From: Beroe ovata
Taxonomy: Eukaryota > Ctenophora > Nuda > Beroida > Beroidae
DNA: 64,000 nucleotides
Direction: 5' to 3'
Assembly (NCBI GenBank): GCA_946803715.1
Contig: CAMPET010000166.1
Span: 17,280-81,279 of the forward strand
The notes under the pieces were generated by a model. The model saw nothing but the letters and a program-made list of their open reading frames with translations. It made no database searches and was not told the origin of the DNA. The position numbers were made by a program, and so were the translations under genes. This document shows positions 46,201 through 58,500 of the stretch, piece by piece (the first letter of the stretch is position 1; each line of letters opens with the position of its first letter).

Positions 46201-46384
46201 TCCCTATCAGCGTACTCTTATTCAAACACTGTGTCTGACAGACACTGTTTCCAGCAATGTTAGCAGAATAGTAGGAGAGGGTGCGAGGTTTGAAGTTGGC
46301 AGTCTGGAGGAGCGAGGGAGGGGAGGTGTTGGTGGCAGTGTTGCCACCTCTCTGGAGAATATGCTCGATGTCGAATGATCCCAT
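43295..46384 (-). CDS. Homeobox transcription factor with EH1-like motif and atypical homeodomain
   Basis: Six exons on the minus strand: 46174-46384, 45855-45968, 44107-44162, 43911-44012, 43676-43802 and 43295-43392. Phases agree throughout, giving 235 residues. Residues 3-12 (SFDIEHILQR) resemble the EH1 motif that binds Groucho/TLE co-repressors. The homeodomain spans about 116-176: RSVFAPAQIGIMEDIY (helix 1), YLTADYRKDIA (helix 2), GLSETQVKRWWQNRRQKDK (helix 3). Trp48, Gln50, Asn51 and Arg53 are present; position 49 is Trp instead of Phe. Two residues are inserted between helices 1 and 2. An intron falls at homeodomain position 44/45, a conserved site in many homeobox genes. EH1 suggests an NK-like or other ANTP-class repressor; family not assigned. 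Less certain parts are the exon 3 acceptor (weak) and the last exon, since readthrough of exon 5 would stop after only three more codons. Confidence 0.8.
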
Positions 46385-46769
46385 GGTTCACGGTGTCAGG
46401 AGGAGAATTTGGTGATAGCGGTGTCAAGAAGATGCGTCACACGAACCGTAGATGGACAACTGAGAAATGGGGTTTTGTTGTATTCGCGCGTGTTCGAAAT
46501 ATCACTAACACGTGCGTGCGCGCGCATCACGTGATCTATACACGTGCCATGTAAATTGATAATCAATTGCTCGCACTTCACAGCCCCGTATATCAGAGAG
46601 TGGGGTATGTGTTAATGAAAAGAGGGGCTGGGCGGGTGATATTTTGGTATATATCCGATTAACACTCACCATGGCTTAATGCGGCAAGTTGACCTGGCTG
46701 TCGTTGGACATGGTCACTCCAGAATCCATGGGCAGCGGCCGGTAACTGGGTTATCCCCCCCGTGTGTGT

Positions 46770-46800
<31 letters not shown>

Positions 46801-47665
46801 GGNTGTGTGAGTGTGTGTGTGTGTGTGTGTGGGAGGGGGGCATGCTTCATGGACATGTCAAGCCGTGGTCCACCAAAACATAGCTCTTATAAACAGAGTG
46901 TCATGACATCAGACATATTGAGCATGTGCGTGTCTTACATCATCAGAAACAGCAACGCATATTGGTGGGAATAATATGTGTTCTCACAATACTGGGAAGC
47001 CGGCTAAAATGGGATTGAAAATGAAGACATAAATTCGATGAATGAATCAAAATGTGATAAAGGTTATAAAAATCCTAATACTTCCCTTAATGAAAGAATG
47101 AATGATTGCTATCGTTACAGAGCAGAATTATCCGCAACCGAAAGAGTCGTCTGAATAAATGTGGAATCTCACAATAAAGTCTGTTTAGCGTTAAAAATGT
47201 ATACAATTCTGCAAGACTTTTTCAAATTAAAAAAATGTACAATTCAGTAAGATAAAGACAAAAGATACTTTGAGACATTTACACTTATGTAGTGAGTTTT
47301 TCTGCTAGCAGGAAAGAGTTTTTCCCAAAAACAGATCCGTCAGTGTCAGGAAAGTTTTCAAATCCATCCACAGGATTTACCTGAGACATGGAGAGTATAC
47401 TAACTACTTCTAGAATCTAGAACCTACATTCTAGGCACGAAGTGTAGATCAATCATTCCTCCAACATGCCCATTCATTACTCTTTGGACATCTATTCCCA
47501 TCCTCTTCCCCCTTCCTCATCCCCGAGCAAATCCCTTCCCCTCTCTTGATATTCCCGAGTGACAACCTTGTCTCCCCATGACCAAGTAAGCCCCAGATTC
47601 CCCCATTTCAACCCCCTCCCCCCCCCATTATTGAACCCTCTCTCCCCCCATTCCCTCTCCCCCCA
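46385..47665. other. Intergenic between the homeobox gene and PLD
   Basis: No exon seen. It contains a GCGC/CACGTG-rich patch (46484-46556), a GT/poly-G microsatellite broken by N at 46803 (46760-46835), and C-rich polypyrimidine stretches at 47500-47680. Confidence 0.6.
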
Positions 47666-50600
47666 TTATTCAACCACTATTCCACTAACCGTGCCATCCT
47701 GATCCACTCTGATAGGGTAGGCGAGCAGATGCCCCTGCATGGGATCCCCGCTCTCCTCCTCACTAACGAACTTCTCCCAGTTGCTCAGAGCTATCTCGTT
47801 CACCTGAGACACAAATTGAGGTGAGGCACATTGTGAGGTGAGACACATTGTGTGACATTTACATGAAAATGCTGAGAGACATTTCACATAGACGCTATGA
47901 TATTGTTTCGTCAATAAATTCATGAGAGATTTTCTACTTATGCTGATTCAAAGCGAAACACGAAATCGTATCGCTAAATTTGGAATACATATGCTGGATC
48001 TGAATTCTAGATGAGAGCGTCTCTGATCTCAAGAAAAGCACTCTACGATTTTCAATCTTGTCAGAGTTTTCATCTTCAAATCAGCTATAGTGTCTCAGTG
48101 AGTGTCCCATACAAACTCTCTTCCTTCACGCTGCCCAGTAGAAAACCAGTCCGTCTCATCACTGATATAGTCCAACAATGACTAGCTGTCCATTCCCAAA
48201 CATGAGATCCGTGGCTGAATATGCTGTCTCTCTCACCGTCTCTCCGTAAAACCAATGTAGATTCCCCGTTTAGGACGAATCGAGAGTGACATTTCTTTTT
48301 CCAGTTCTCTCTCACTCGGATACGGATCGTTCAACTCAAACTTCATGAATAACCGTGCAACAATTATCTTCATCTCCATCATGGCAAACTGTTTCCCAAT
48401 GCAAATCCTAGGCCCTGCAGAAAAAGGTAGAAAGGTGAAGGGCTTCACTTTGGAGCTCGCAGAAAACCTTTCCGGATCAAACTTTGTCGGGTTTTCCCAG
48501 TTCTCTTCGTTCATGTGACTCTGTTGGATGTTAACAAATAATTTGGTGTCAGGAGGGACTAACAGATTGTTAACTGTGGTCGCATTGGTGGGCGGTGACA
48601 CTCGGAAAGTACCAGGGGCTGGACCATGGAGACGTAGAGTCTCCTTGATGCACTGCTCGAGATAAGTGAGATGGTTCAGATCATCAAATCCGATCTCATC
48701 TCGACCCCCAGCTACCTCCAACACTTCAGCAGCAATCCTCTGGGAAATCTCCTTGTTTTTCAAACACTCCCACAGTAAGCCGGACAGAGAAATTGCAGTG
48801 GTCTCCATACCGGCAATCAAAAACAGGAAGAAGTCATCAACGACATCCTCAAGGGAAAGTCCAGTTCCCACATTGGCCTTTATAATATGAGTCAGCATGT
48901 CATCACCATGGTGACCGTTCCCAGACTCGGCCGAAATCTTGTCAAATCTCTCCTTGAGGTGGAACCCCACGAAATCCCGCAGAAAATAAACCGCCTCCTT
49001 TAAAACTGCTTTCTCCTCTCTGAACTTCCAGGGTAGACAAAAACCGATGATATTGAAGAAGTGTACATGGAGAATCGCAAACATTTTATCCAGCGAATTC
49101 TTAATGTGTGAGTCCTCATTTATCACAAAATCCTCACGCAGGTCAAACCCGCACGTGCATACAACCTCCAGGGCAACTCTCACCATCACACTGTGGATCT
49201 CCACCTCAGTACCCTGCCGATCCGCCAGATAACCGCACAATTTGTCCGCCACACCCGTCATCTGATCGTGTAGCTGCCGGAGGAATTTCTTCTGGAATGC
49301 AGGGTCCATAGCTCGGCGTTTACTGTACCAGACCTCTGTACCAGGATCGATAACCAGACTGTTCTTCCCCAGGATCCTTAACCCGTTCACAAAGTCGAGG
49401 AGAGAATCTCGTGGACTTTGCTTGTGATAAACCCTGTGATCACTCAGAAACCTCGCATAGATATCTCTATCAGTGGTGTAGAGAGTTGGCTGATTGCCAA
49501 AACCCAGGAAAATAACACACGTGTCGCCACCAGCTGACGATAGCTGCCTCATAGTCTCAAATGCGAGACACAAGTTCCATTGGTGCTTCTGAGCTATTTC
49601 CTTGAAAATGATGGTATGTCCAAGACACCAGGACGGTGATATTGGGATGGGAACAGACGGAATGTGTCTGTATCGGGATCTCTTGATATAGATGAAGATA
49701 TGGTGGAGTAACACAAGGAGTACGCCAGAAGCGACTAGGGCTGATAGTATCATGGCCTATATGATGGGGATTGTAAAGCTGGAATATGGCAGAGAAAGAG
49801 GAAAATGCAAGGACAACATGATAGCAAACATGACTGTTGTTATTAATGTCTCATTGATTAAAACAACATTATTATAGCGAGGAAAAATAGAGCGTAGGGC
49901 CTGCAAAAACGTGATTAAAAACTGCTAAGCTTTTGGACATTCCTCAATATTTACAGCGAAAGAGACTCAAAAATTGAATCACAATTCAACGACGAATGCG
50001 ATTACTTCATTCGTTTTGACGCTACAGAGATGGGAGGGAAATTACCCCAAGAATATAGGCCTCTAGCCCTTATTAGGAAGCTAGGAATGGCCTACATTAC
50101 CAGTCTCTGAGGGTGGTCAGAGAGTGACTACGACAAATTATTGCTCTGAGCATTTAAAATATACGTCACGTCTAGGCCAACGTGGGGCGATGTAGAGAAA
50201 GCCTGGTAATATGTAGTAGCTGATGCGGCAGCCACCAAATACAACGCGGGTGGATCTCTCAATATATGTCCCCACTATCCTATTTCCAGGAAAAAAGGGG
50301 GCGGGGGGGTGTCTACGGGGCGGTAATATCTCACAAAGGGGCGAATATATCCAGGAAAAAGGGGGATGTATCGGGGTTGCCTCACAAAGGGACGGATATC
50401 GGTGCGTAACACAGAGNTCCCAAACGGATCGATCGATTGATTTGAAACATCCTTAGTACGGGGAGATGCAATATCTGGAGAATTAGAGTGAAAACATAGG
50501 TCACTGCTAATTCTATCTAATATTGGGAGTAAAAAATATTAAACAAACAAGTAAATCGAATTGGTCATGTCAACTTTCCTTCCGTCGACAAATATAGTCA

Positions 50601-53600
50601 AGAACCAGTCGATATTACTTTCTCATTTTTAGATTCAAGAATATAATGCGAGATGTCGTTGATTGAATTTCTTGTCATTCATTCTTGGAGAAATTAGAAA
50701 ATAGAAGCGGATGTAACGTAATGCCGATGATTGAATTTTTCCCAAAAAGCGCAAAAATAAGGTGTTATTTGGTGAAACTGAAGCTATGAGTGATCATCGA
50801 CAGGCAACAATAATTGGAACACTTACCTTCCTCATACACTCAAGGGTGCCCGGTTCGTTGAACTCATCACACATTTCCCCCATATGCTCGATCCATAGCG
50901 ACTTCCTGAATGCAGCCACCTGGAATAAAACATAGGGGATGAACCGGGAAAAGTCGTCTTTTTCAATGATTATTTGTTCATCTATATTATATTAATAGGC
51001 GGCCACTCCACTTGCTGTGCTATTGCTGTGCTACTGTTGTCTTACTGTTGTGTTGCTGTTGTCTTATTGTTGTGTTATTGTTGTGTTACTGTTGTGACTT
51101 GCGTTACTGATCTGTTACTGTTGTGTTTTTATTAAAAACCCGGCGGCACTTACATCTCCCTTAGGAAGATCAGTGTTACAGAGGAACTCAGGCTGGAAGC
51201 ATCCTACTGCCATCTCCGTGTCCCGACGTCCGGACATACTGCGCTGGTTAATGTTAGCACTTCCCACAATGATGTACTCGTCATCAGTAATCAGCATCTG
51301 TAGGGAGGCGGGAAGAGAGGGGTTAGAGACGGGCGATGGTTAGAGAAGGGGCAAATCGGTTATCAGCATCTGTAGAAGTTAGGGAGGGGGCNNNNNNNNN
51401 NNNNNNNNNNNNNNNNNNNNNNNNNNNNNNNNNNNNNNNNNNNNAATTGATGAAGGAATCATATTTGTTTGGGAGGTAAGGTAGGAGAAACAGCTCGTTA
51501 GGTAAGATGAGGGAGATTTGACGGCAGAGAGAAGGGGTTCCGATTGAGGGTCCACGCCTCACCTTAGAATGTACGTAGATAGGGAACCTGTTTTTCTCCC
51601 GCAAATGGCACTCAATCTCAGTTTCAGGCTCAGCTAGATCCTCAGGTTGAGAATCACCCCTTACCCCTGAACAAGATGAAAACAACTACTCAGTAACCTT
51701 CATACAAACACCAATACAACACTAAAATACAAACACCAATATAAACACCAATACAAACACCAATAGAAACACCAATATAAACACCAATACAAACACCAAT
51801 ACAATCACCATTGTAACGCTATCATCCCATTTACCAAGACAATAGAACCCGAGGTAATCAGTAGGATGAGTGTCAAGACCCTGCTGTTCGATAATCTGGG
51901 CAATTGACTTGTACATCATCATCATGGTGCAGGTCTGCCAATACAGAATTTCCTGTACCTGGCAACATGACACGATGTTAACATGCTGACACCTTGTTAA
52001 CCTTGATATTGTTGACAACTGTTACCAATGATAACTGTTACCAATGATAACTTTACCAATGGCAACTGTTACCAATGACAACTGTTACCAATTACAACAG
52101 TTACCAATGACAACAGTTACCAATGACAACAGTTACCAATAAAAACTGTTACGAATGGCAACTGTTACCAATGACAAGAGTTGACAGTGTCTCACCGGGG
52201 CAGAGGAGGGCACTCCTTCGGGGTACATGGGGATAACACAGTACACACACGGGTGTTTTCCCAGCGTCATCCCGTCCACAATGTGCCGGACCAGCTCAAT
52301 AGCCACCAAGTTCACCGCTTTCTTAGGTCTGTCATCGCCCTCCCATACATGAGATGAACCTTGGGGAGGGAGTGAGGGGAGTGAAGGAGGGAGTGAGGGG
52401 GAGAGGGAGAGGGAGTGAGGGAGTGAGGGGGAGAGAGGAGAGGGAAGGAGGGAGTGACGAGATAGGAGACGTAGGCAGTGAGGGTAAGAGTGTGTGAGGG
52501 TTGGTGGGAGAGGGTAAGAAGAGAGGGATGAAGAAGGGGGTAAGGGGAAACAAATGTCAGAAGAGGAACAGAGATCAAGGGTATAGGATGAGAGGAAACA
52601 TACCGAGGAAGTATTGGTTCTCAATGTACACGTAGTTAGTACATCTCCTGATTTGGTGGATGTATCCAGTGTGGATACTATCTTCTATCGTCTCGCTTCT
52701 CTCTGTCTTCAGCTTGGCAGCCCGGTGAAAATGAGAAAACTGCGGAGAGATGAGAAGGGAGATTAGCATCGGTTTTGGGATATCACTTAATGAACAGTGA
52801 GATGGAACCATCTTGGGGTTCAGTTCTATGAGGTAATCGACTCCAAGCAAACACAAACAACAAGTATCGCAAGTCTACCTGTCCATCAATAATAACTACC
52901 TGACAGCTCTGATTGGTTATGGATCTCAGGAACTGGACTGTCCATCTGTCCTCACCCTCATACAAATCCTCATCCAGATTGTACTCCTCACTGTCAATGA
53001 CAGCGAGGCAGCAGGATCCGTCGTCCTCACGAGCCCACCGCTCCTCAAAATTACGGAGTACATCCTGGGCTACCTTGCCGCAAACTCGACTGTGTCGGGG
53101 AGAAATGGGGATAATAGAGGTGTTGTTGACTGTCGGGGAGGGGGGGTGGAGTGTGTGAGAGAGGGATTGCGAGAAATAGGAGCTGGAGGGTTTTTAGTTG
53201 GATGCCAAATATGAGGGGGGGATGAGATTAATTTACCACAAAGAAGGAACAAAAACAGGTCAACCAACGACCTACGTATTATTCAATTTTTGCTCTTCCG
53301 CCAACCTGTGAATGTCATGCCACGGTTGCCTAGGTCCACACTCTGCCCTCACTTGCACACAGTTTTGATAGAAATCAGCAGAGTGCTGGTCGAGTAGAGT
53401 TGAGTATATGGGGTGAGAGGGAGTGTCGTATCGTCCATTTGTCACGTCCAGTCCCCCAACATAAGCTACTATTCTGTATCTGAGGGGAACTATGGAACTA
53501 GGGTCTATAGACAATACCCCACTATCGTCTCGATAGTCACGGTATCAGCAAATGCACACAGAGTCCACTATTAACAATTCTGTATTATATCAGACGCTCT

Positions 53601-55521
53601 ATTGTAGACTATGTGCGTCTATGTGCGCCTAGCTATACCTCTCATCCTCTTCTGAAATAGGCGGTGCATCACAAATCACACTCTTCTGATGGTGAGTGTA
53701 GACTAATCGTGCAAATGTTCCACCCCCTGAATGAGTAACGATCAGATTAATCAATTAATCAGCGATATATCAGCAATGTTTCAGCAATATATCAGTTATC
53801 TTTCCGAAAATAACCTAATCCGTCATTCTTGGATCGCCGTGCACATCTCTTGACAGTGACTTTCGTATCCTCGAAATATTCAGCAGTGGCCGTGTCATGT
53901 GTTCCCACAAGACTTGGTATCAGGTCGTCATACTCGTCCCATATCTGAAATACACAACGTTAGCGGTATAATGTACATTGTACAGTGTATAACGTGTATA
54001 ATTGTACAATGTATCAATGGGCCGGTACCACGAATAATTCCGACTGCACTTTTATGGAATACGCGCGAGCGAGAAATTTGGATCATCTTTATTTCAACAT
54101 CGACTAAGTGCGCGCGAACAGCGCGTGGCGCGCACGCACAGAATTACGCGCGTCAATGTCATGGTTCACGTGTGTTCATGATCGAGAAATATTACCGCAG
54201 GTATTTCCGAGCTCGAGACACCCAACTATTGATCTCTTCAGCACACGTGAAGCCGAAAAACATGCATTTATGCGGAACAAACGTAGTATAGTGATCATTG
54301 CATACTGTCGTTTGCAGTTCATCTGAGAGGAAATGAGTATTTCTCTTGAGTTGCTGCTTAGTTCTTTTACTCTGCGGTAAAATGCGTCGTTTCAGGTCGT
54401 ATTGACAATATAGGCACTAAACAGATTAACAAATGTCAAACAACTGGGCAAGCAGCATCATTAAGTGCTTATATCTGAAGGTAAGGCGGAATTGTGACAA
54501 TGTGCTCCTTCATATAATTTGGTTTCAAATAAGTTGTTGTTGTTGTTCATGTTGTTGTTTGGGGCCACTACTCGCCGTTCAGCGTTCATCCCTTTTCGGA
54601 ATGTTTTGGCATTGGGTAAGTACAGTGGAGTGGTAACTGGTAACATATTCATTTCTCATAGTTACTTCATGTGTAGCTGTCGCTTTACATTTGCGCCCTG
54701 TCGATGTGTCCAATGGGTAGCGTATCACGTCCACATGGCGGGTTGGAGTTCCCGAGTTACGGAGAATCTTGTGTAATTAAAATTTTCATTTTTTCTGAAA
54801 TTTGGTTCATAGACGATAGACACCGCACCCTGCAACGCAAGAACGCGCGCGCGCGGCCGGCGCCAAACTTTCAAAAAGGAATATCGATATAGTACTTTTT
54901 TTCAATCTTTAATATGATTTGGCGCGCACGAGCTGACGCGCAAAATATGTGCAGAATGTTACTAGAATAGTCAAGACATTCATTCATAGCGGGAGGGCTT
55001 AATTCAGTTACACATTCACACTACCCCCCATTATGGGGATTGAAATATGACGTGTACTCATATGTACTGCTCATGTTATGAGCTGGAATCTTGACGCGCC
55101 AGCTGGAAAAAGCATCGATTCTTATCGGGATCTGATACATGTATAATGTACAATGTACAGTGTAATAGTGTATCCTACTATAATACAAGTAAAATGTACA
55201 TACCATGATGTATACCGCGCACCCCTCCTCTGCCTTCTCCGTCAGTATTTCACCCAGAGTTCGAGTGTCAGCGTCATCACCCCTTACCAGTGTGATGTCA
55301 GTGAACACTGACCAACCTGTAGAACAAACTCATCATTGTGACACATACCCATACATACCCATACATTGTGACACCTACCCATACAGTGGCATACACAAGC
55401 GCACCCTGGTCCCTGCTGTATAACACACATTAGAACACACATTGGATTCAGGGAAAAACTCGGTTACCTGTAATGTATATGAACTTGGTCGCACCAATCA
55501 GCGAATCGTACAAGTCTCTCC
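47666..55521 (-). CDS. C2-type (plant-type) phospholipase D: 3' end plus copy A of the catalytic region
   Basis: Minus-strand exons 55468-55521 (cut at N 55522), 55204-55316, 53815-53944, 53639-53726, 53306-53497, 52900-53089, 52604-52739, 52196-52359, 51835-51958, 51563-51666, 51154-51297, 50827-50919 and 47666-47803. They encode both HKD motifs ([15 protein letters not shown] then [20 protein letters not shown]) and the plant-PLD C-terminus ([27 protein letters not shown]-like [10 protein letters not shown]). Phospholipase D cleaves phosphatidylcholine to phosphatidic acid and choline. Only this copy is followed by the terminal exon, and only copy B is preceded by the C2 exons, so the two together probably make one gene. 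The intron 47804-50826 contains the P450 gene. An N gap at 51392-51444 lies in an intron. Confidence 0.88.
48233..49753 (-). CDS. Cytochrome P450, CYP46A1-like (sterol hydroxylase type)
   Basis: Complete intronless gene, 506 residues, ATG at 49753. An N-terminal membrane anchor (about 3-23) is followed by a Pro-rich hinge. I-helix AGMETT (314-319), K-helix ETLR (371-374), PERF (427-430) and heme loop [10 protein letters not shown] with Cys451 are all intact, so it should bind heme and oxygen. The region PAPGTFRVS resembles PPAWGTFRLL of CYP46A1, the cholesterol 24-hydroxylase, and overall length fits CYP46. ER-located mono-oxygenase; the substrate is probably a sterol or other lipid, by inference. 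It sits on the same strand inside the last intron of the phospholipase D gene. Lack of introns in an intron-rich neighbourhood suggests a retrocopy origin. Confidence 0.92.
   Translation of the reverse strand: MILSALVASGVLLVLLHHIFIYIKRSRYRHIPSVPIPISPSWCLGHTIIFKEIAQKHQWNLCLAFETMRQLSSAGGDTCVIFLGFGNQPTLYTTDRDIYARFLSDHRVYHKQSPRDSLLDFVNGLRILGKNSLVIDPGTEVWYSKRRAMDPAFQKKFLRQLHDQMTGVADKLCGYLADRQGTEVEIHSVMVRVALEVVCTCGFDLREDFVINEDSHIKNSLDKMFAILHVHFFNIIGFCLPWKFREEKAVLKEAVYFLRDFVGFHLKERFDKISAESGNGHHGDDMLTHIIKANVGTGLSLEDVVDDFFLFLIAGMETTAISLSGLLWECLKNKEISQRIAAEVLEVAGGRDEIGFDDLNHLTYLEQCIKETLRLHGPAPGTFRVSPPTNATTVNNLLVPPDTKLFVNIQQSHMNEENWENPTKFDPERFSASSKVKPFTFLPFSAGPRICIGKQFAMMEMKIIVARLFMKFELNDPYPSERELEKEMSLSIRPKRGIYIGFTERR
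49754..50826. other. PLD intron remainder upstream of the P450
   Basis: No exon. 50283-50400 has a G-rich tandem repeat (ccaggaaaaagggg with cacaaagggacgg). N 50417 is followed at 50418-50456 by tcccaaacggatcgatcgat, a fragment of the repeat seen at 1-340. Confidence 0.6.
51722..51815. repeat. 12-bp minisatellite in PLD intron (copy A)
   Basis: Tandem caccaata(t/c)aaa units; the equivalent copy B array is at 56325-56390 and is shorter, as expected for allelic length variation. Confidence 0.85.
52018..52180. repeat. 16-bp minisatellite in PLD intron (copy A)
   Basis: About nine units of gttaccaatgacaact; repeated in copy B at 56597-56760. Confidence 0.85.
52360..52600. repeat. Purine-rich GA tract in PLD intron
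   Basis: Long gaggga-type low-complexity stretch directly above exon 52196-52359 (on the minus strand a pyrimidine tract upstream of its acceptor). It generates long but meaningless Ser/Pro open frames. The same tract is at 56939-57180. Confidence 0.85.
53975..55150. repeat. GC-rich insert-like segment in PLD intron
   Basis: Between exons 53815-53944 and 55204-55316 lies about 1.2 kb with several gcgcgc clusters (54060-54140, 54840-54930), bounded by palindromic tgtacattgtaca-type sequence at both ends (53970-54015; 55135-55165). The copy B counterpart (58570-59580) is shorter and more diverged than the surrounding sequence. It could be a non-autonomous element; no transposase was seen. Confidence 0.45.
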
Positions 55522-55522
55522 N

Positions 55523-58500
55523 TGAACTCATCACACATTTCCCCCATATGCTCGACCCATAGCGACTTCCTGAATGCGGCCACCTGGAATAAAGCATAGG
55601 GGGTGAACCAGTGTTCAATGATTATTTGTTCATTCATAATAGGCGACCGCTCTTCGGAGTGGAGGCATTCCCTCAGCGACCCATACTTCCACTTGATGTG
55701 CTGCTGTTGTCTTATTGTTGTGTTATTGTTGTGTTACTGTTGTGACTTGCGTTACTGATCTGTTACTGTTGTGTTTTTATTAAAAACCCGGCACTAACAT
55801 CTCCGTTAGGAAGATCAGTGTTACAGAGGAACTCAGGCTGGAAGCATCCTACTGCCATCTCCGTGTCCCGACGTCCAGACATGCTGCGCTGGTTAATGTT
55901 AGCACTTCCCACAATGATGTACTCGTCATCGGTAATCAGCATCTGTAGGGAGAGGGGAAGAGAGGGGGTGGTTAGAGAAGGGGCAAATCGGTTATCAGCG
56001 TCTGTAGAGATTAGAGAGGGGCATGGGGGTTAGGGGGGCATTGATGATGAAAAGGTATCGTATTTGTTTAGGAGGTAAGGAAGGAGAAAGAGCTCGTTAG
56101 AGAAGATGAGGGAGAAGTGACGCCAGGAGGAAGGGGTTCCGAATGAGGGTCCAAGTCTCACCTTGGAATGAACGTAGATTGGGAATCGGTTTTTCTCCCG
56201 CAGATGGCACTCAATCTCAGTCTCAGGCTCAGCTAGATCCTCAGGTTGAGAATCACCCCTTACCCCTGAACAAGATGAAAACAACTACTCAGGAGGTAAC
56301 CTGCATACAAACACCAATACAACACTAAAATACAAACACCAATATAAACACCAATACAAACACCAATACAAACACCAATACAATCACCATTGTAACGCTT
56401 TCATCCCATTTACCAAGACAGTAGAACCCGAGGTAATCGGTAGGATGAGTGTCCAGACCCTGCTGTTCGATAATCTGGGCAATTGACTTGTACATCATCA
56501 TCATGGTGCAGGTCTGCCAATACAGAATTTCCTGTACCTGGCAACATGACACGATGTTAACATGCTGACACCTTGTAAACCTTGATATTGTTGACAACTG
56601 TTACCAATGATAACTGTTACCAATGATAACTTTACCAGTGGCAACTGTTACCAATGACAACTGTTACCAATTGCAACTGTTACCAATGACAACAGTTACC
56701 AATGACAACAGTTACCAATAAAAACTGTTACGAATGGCAACTGTTACCAATGACAAGAGTTGACAGTGTCTCACCGGGGCAGAGGAGGGCACTCCTTCGG
56801 GGTACATGGGGATAACACAGTACACACACGGGTGTTTTCCCAGCGTCATCCCGTCCACAATGTGCCGGACCAGCTCAATAGCCACCAAGTTCACCGCTTT
56901 CTTAGGTCTGTCATCGCCCTCCCATACATGAGATGAACCTTGGGGAGGGAGTGAGGGGAGTGAAGGAGGGAGTGAGGGGGAGAGGGAGAGGGAGTGAGGG
57001 AGTGAGGGGGAGAGAGGAGAGGGAAGGAGGGAGTGACGAGATAGGAGACGTAGGCAGTGAGGGTAAGAGTGTGTGAGGGTTGGTGGGAGAGGGTAAGAAG
57101 AGAGGGATGAAGAAGGGGGTAAGGGGAAACAAATGTCAGAAGAGGAACAGAGATCAAGGGTATAGGATGAGAGGAAACATACCGAGGAAGTATTGGTTCT
57201 CAATGTACACGTAGTTAGTACATCTCCTGATTTGGTGGATGTATCCAGTGTGGATACTATCTTCTATCGTCTCGCTTCTCTCTGTCTTCAGCTTGGCAGC
57301 CCGGTGAAAATGGGAAAACTGCGGAGAGATGAGAAGGGAGATTAGCACCGGTTTTGGGATATCACTTAATGAACAATGAGATGGAACCGTCTTGGGGTTC
57401 AGTTCTATGAGGTAATCGACTCCAAGCAAACACAAACAACAAGTATCGCAAGTCTACCTGTCCATCAATAATAACTACCTGACAGCTCTGATTGGTTATG
57501 GATCTCAGGAACTGGACTGTCCATCTGTCCTCACCCTCATACAAATCCTCATCCAGATTGTACTCCTCACTGTCAATGACAGCGAGGCAGCAGGATCCGT
57601 CGTCCTCACGAGCCCACCGCTCCTCAAAATTACGGAGTACATCCTGGGCTACCTTGCCGCAAACTCGACTGTGTCGGGGAGAAATGGGGATAATAGAGGT
57701 GTTGTTGACTGTCGGGGAGGGGGGGTGGAGTGTGTGAGAGAGGGATTGCGAGAAATAGGAGCTGGAGGGTTTTTAGTTGGATGCCAAATATGAGGGGGGG
57801 ATGAGATTAATTTACCACAAAGAAGGAACAAAAACAGGTCAACCAACGACCTACGTATTATTCAATTTTTGCTCTTCCGCCAACCTGTGAATGTCATGCC
57901 ACGGTTGCCTAGGTCCACACTCTGCCCTCACTTGCACACAGTTTTGATAGAAATCAGCAGAGTGCTGGTCGAGTAGAGTTGAGTATATGGGGTGAGAGGG
58001 AGTGTCGTATCGTCCATTTGTCACGTCCAGTCCCCCAACATAGGCTACTATTCTGTATCTGAGGGGAACTATGGAACTAGAATCTATAGACAATAGCCCA
58101 CTATTGTCTCGATAGTCACTTATCAGTCCACTATCGTCTCGATAGTCACGGTATCAGTAAATGCACACAGAGTCCACTATTGTCGATTCTGTATTATATC
58201 AGACGCTCTATTGTAGACTATGTGCGCCTATGTGCGCCTAGCGTTACCTTTCATCCTCTTCTGACATGGGCGGAGCGTCACAAATCACACTCTTCTGATG
58301 GTGAGTGTAGACTAATCGTGCAAATGTTCCACCCCCTGAAGAAATAACGATCAGATTAACTAATTTATCAGCAATTGAGTACTTCATCAGCAATTTATCA
58401 GTAATCTTTGCAAAAACTAACCCAATCCGTCATTCTTGGATCGTCGAGCACATCTCTTGACAGTGACTTTCGTATCCTCGAAATAAGCAGCAGTGGCCGT

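Noticed and set aside
52133-52624. 163-codon Ser/Pro/Leu-rich minus-strand open frame (and its twin at 56712-57203)
   Set aside because: Reads a real PLD exon through its acceptor into a GA-rich low-complexity intron; only 52196-52359 is coding.
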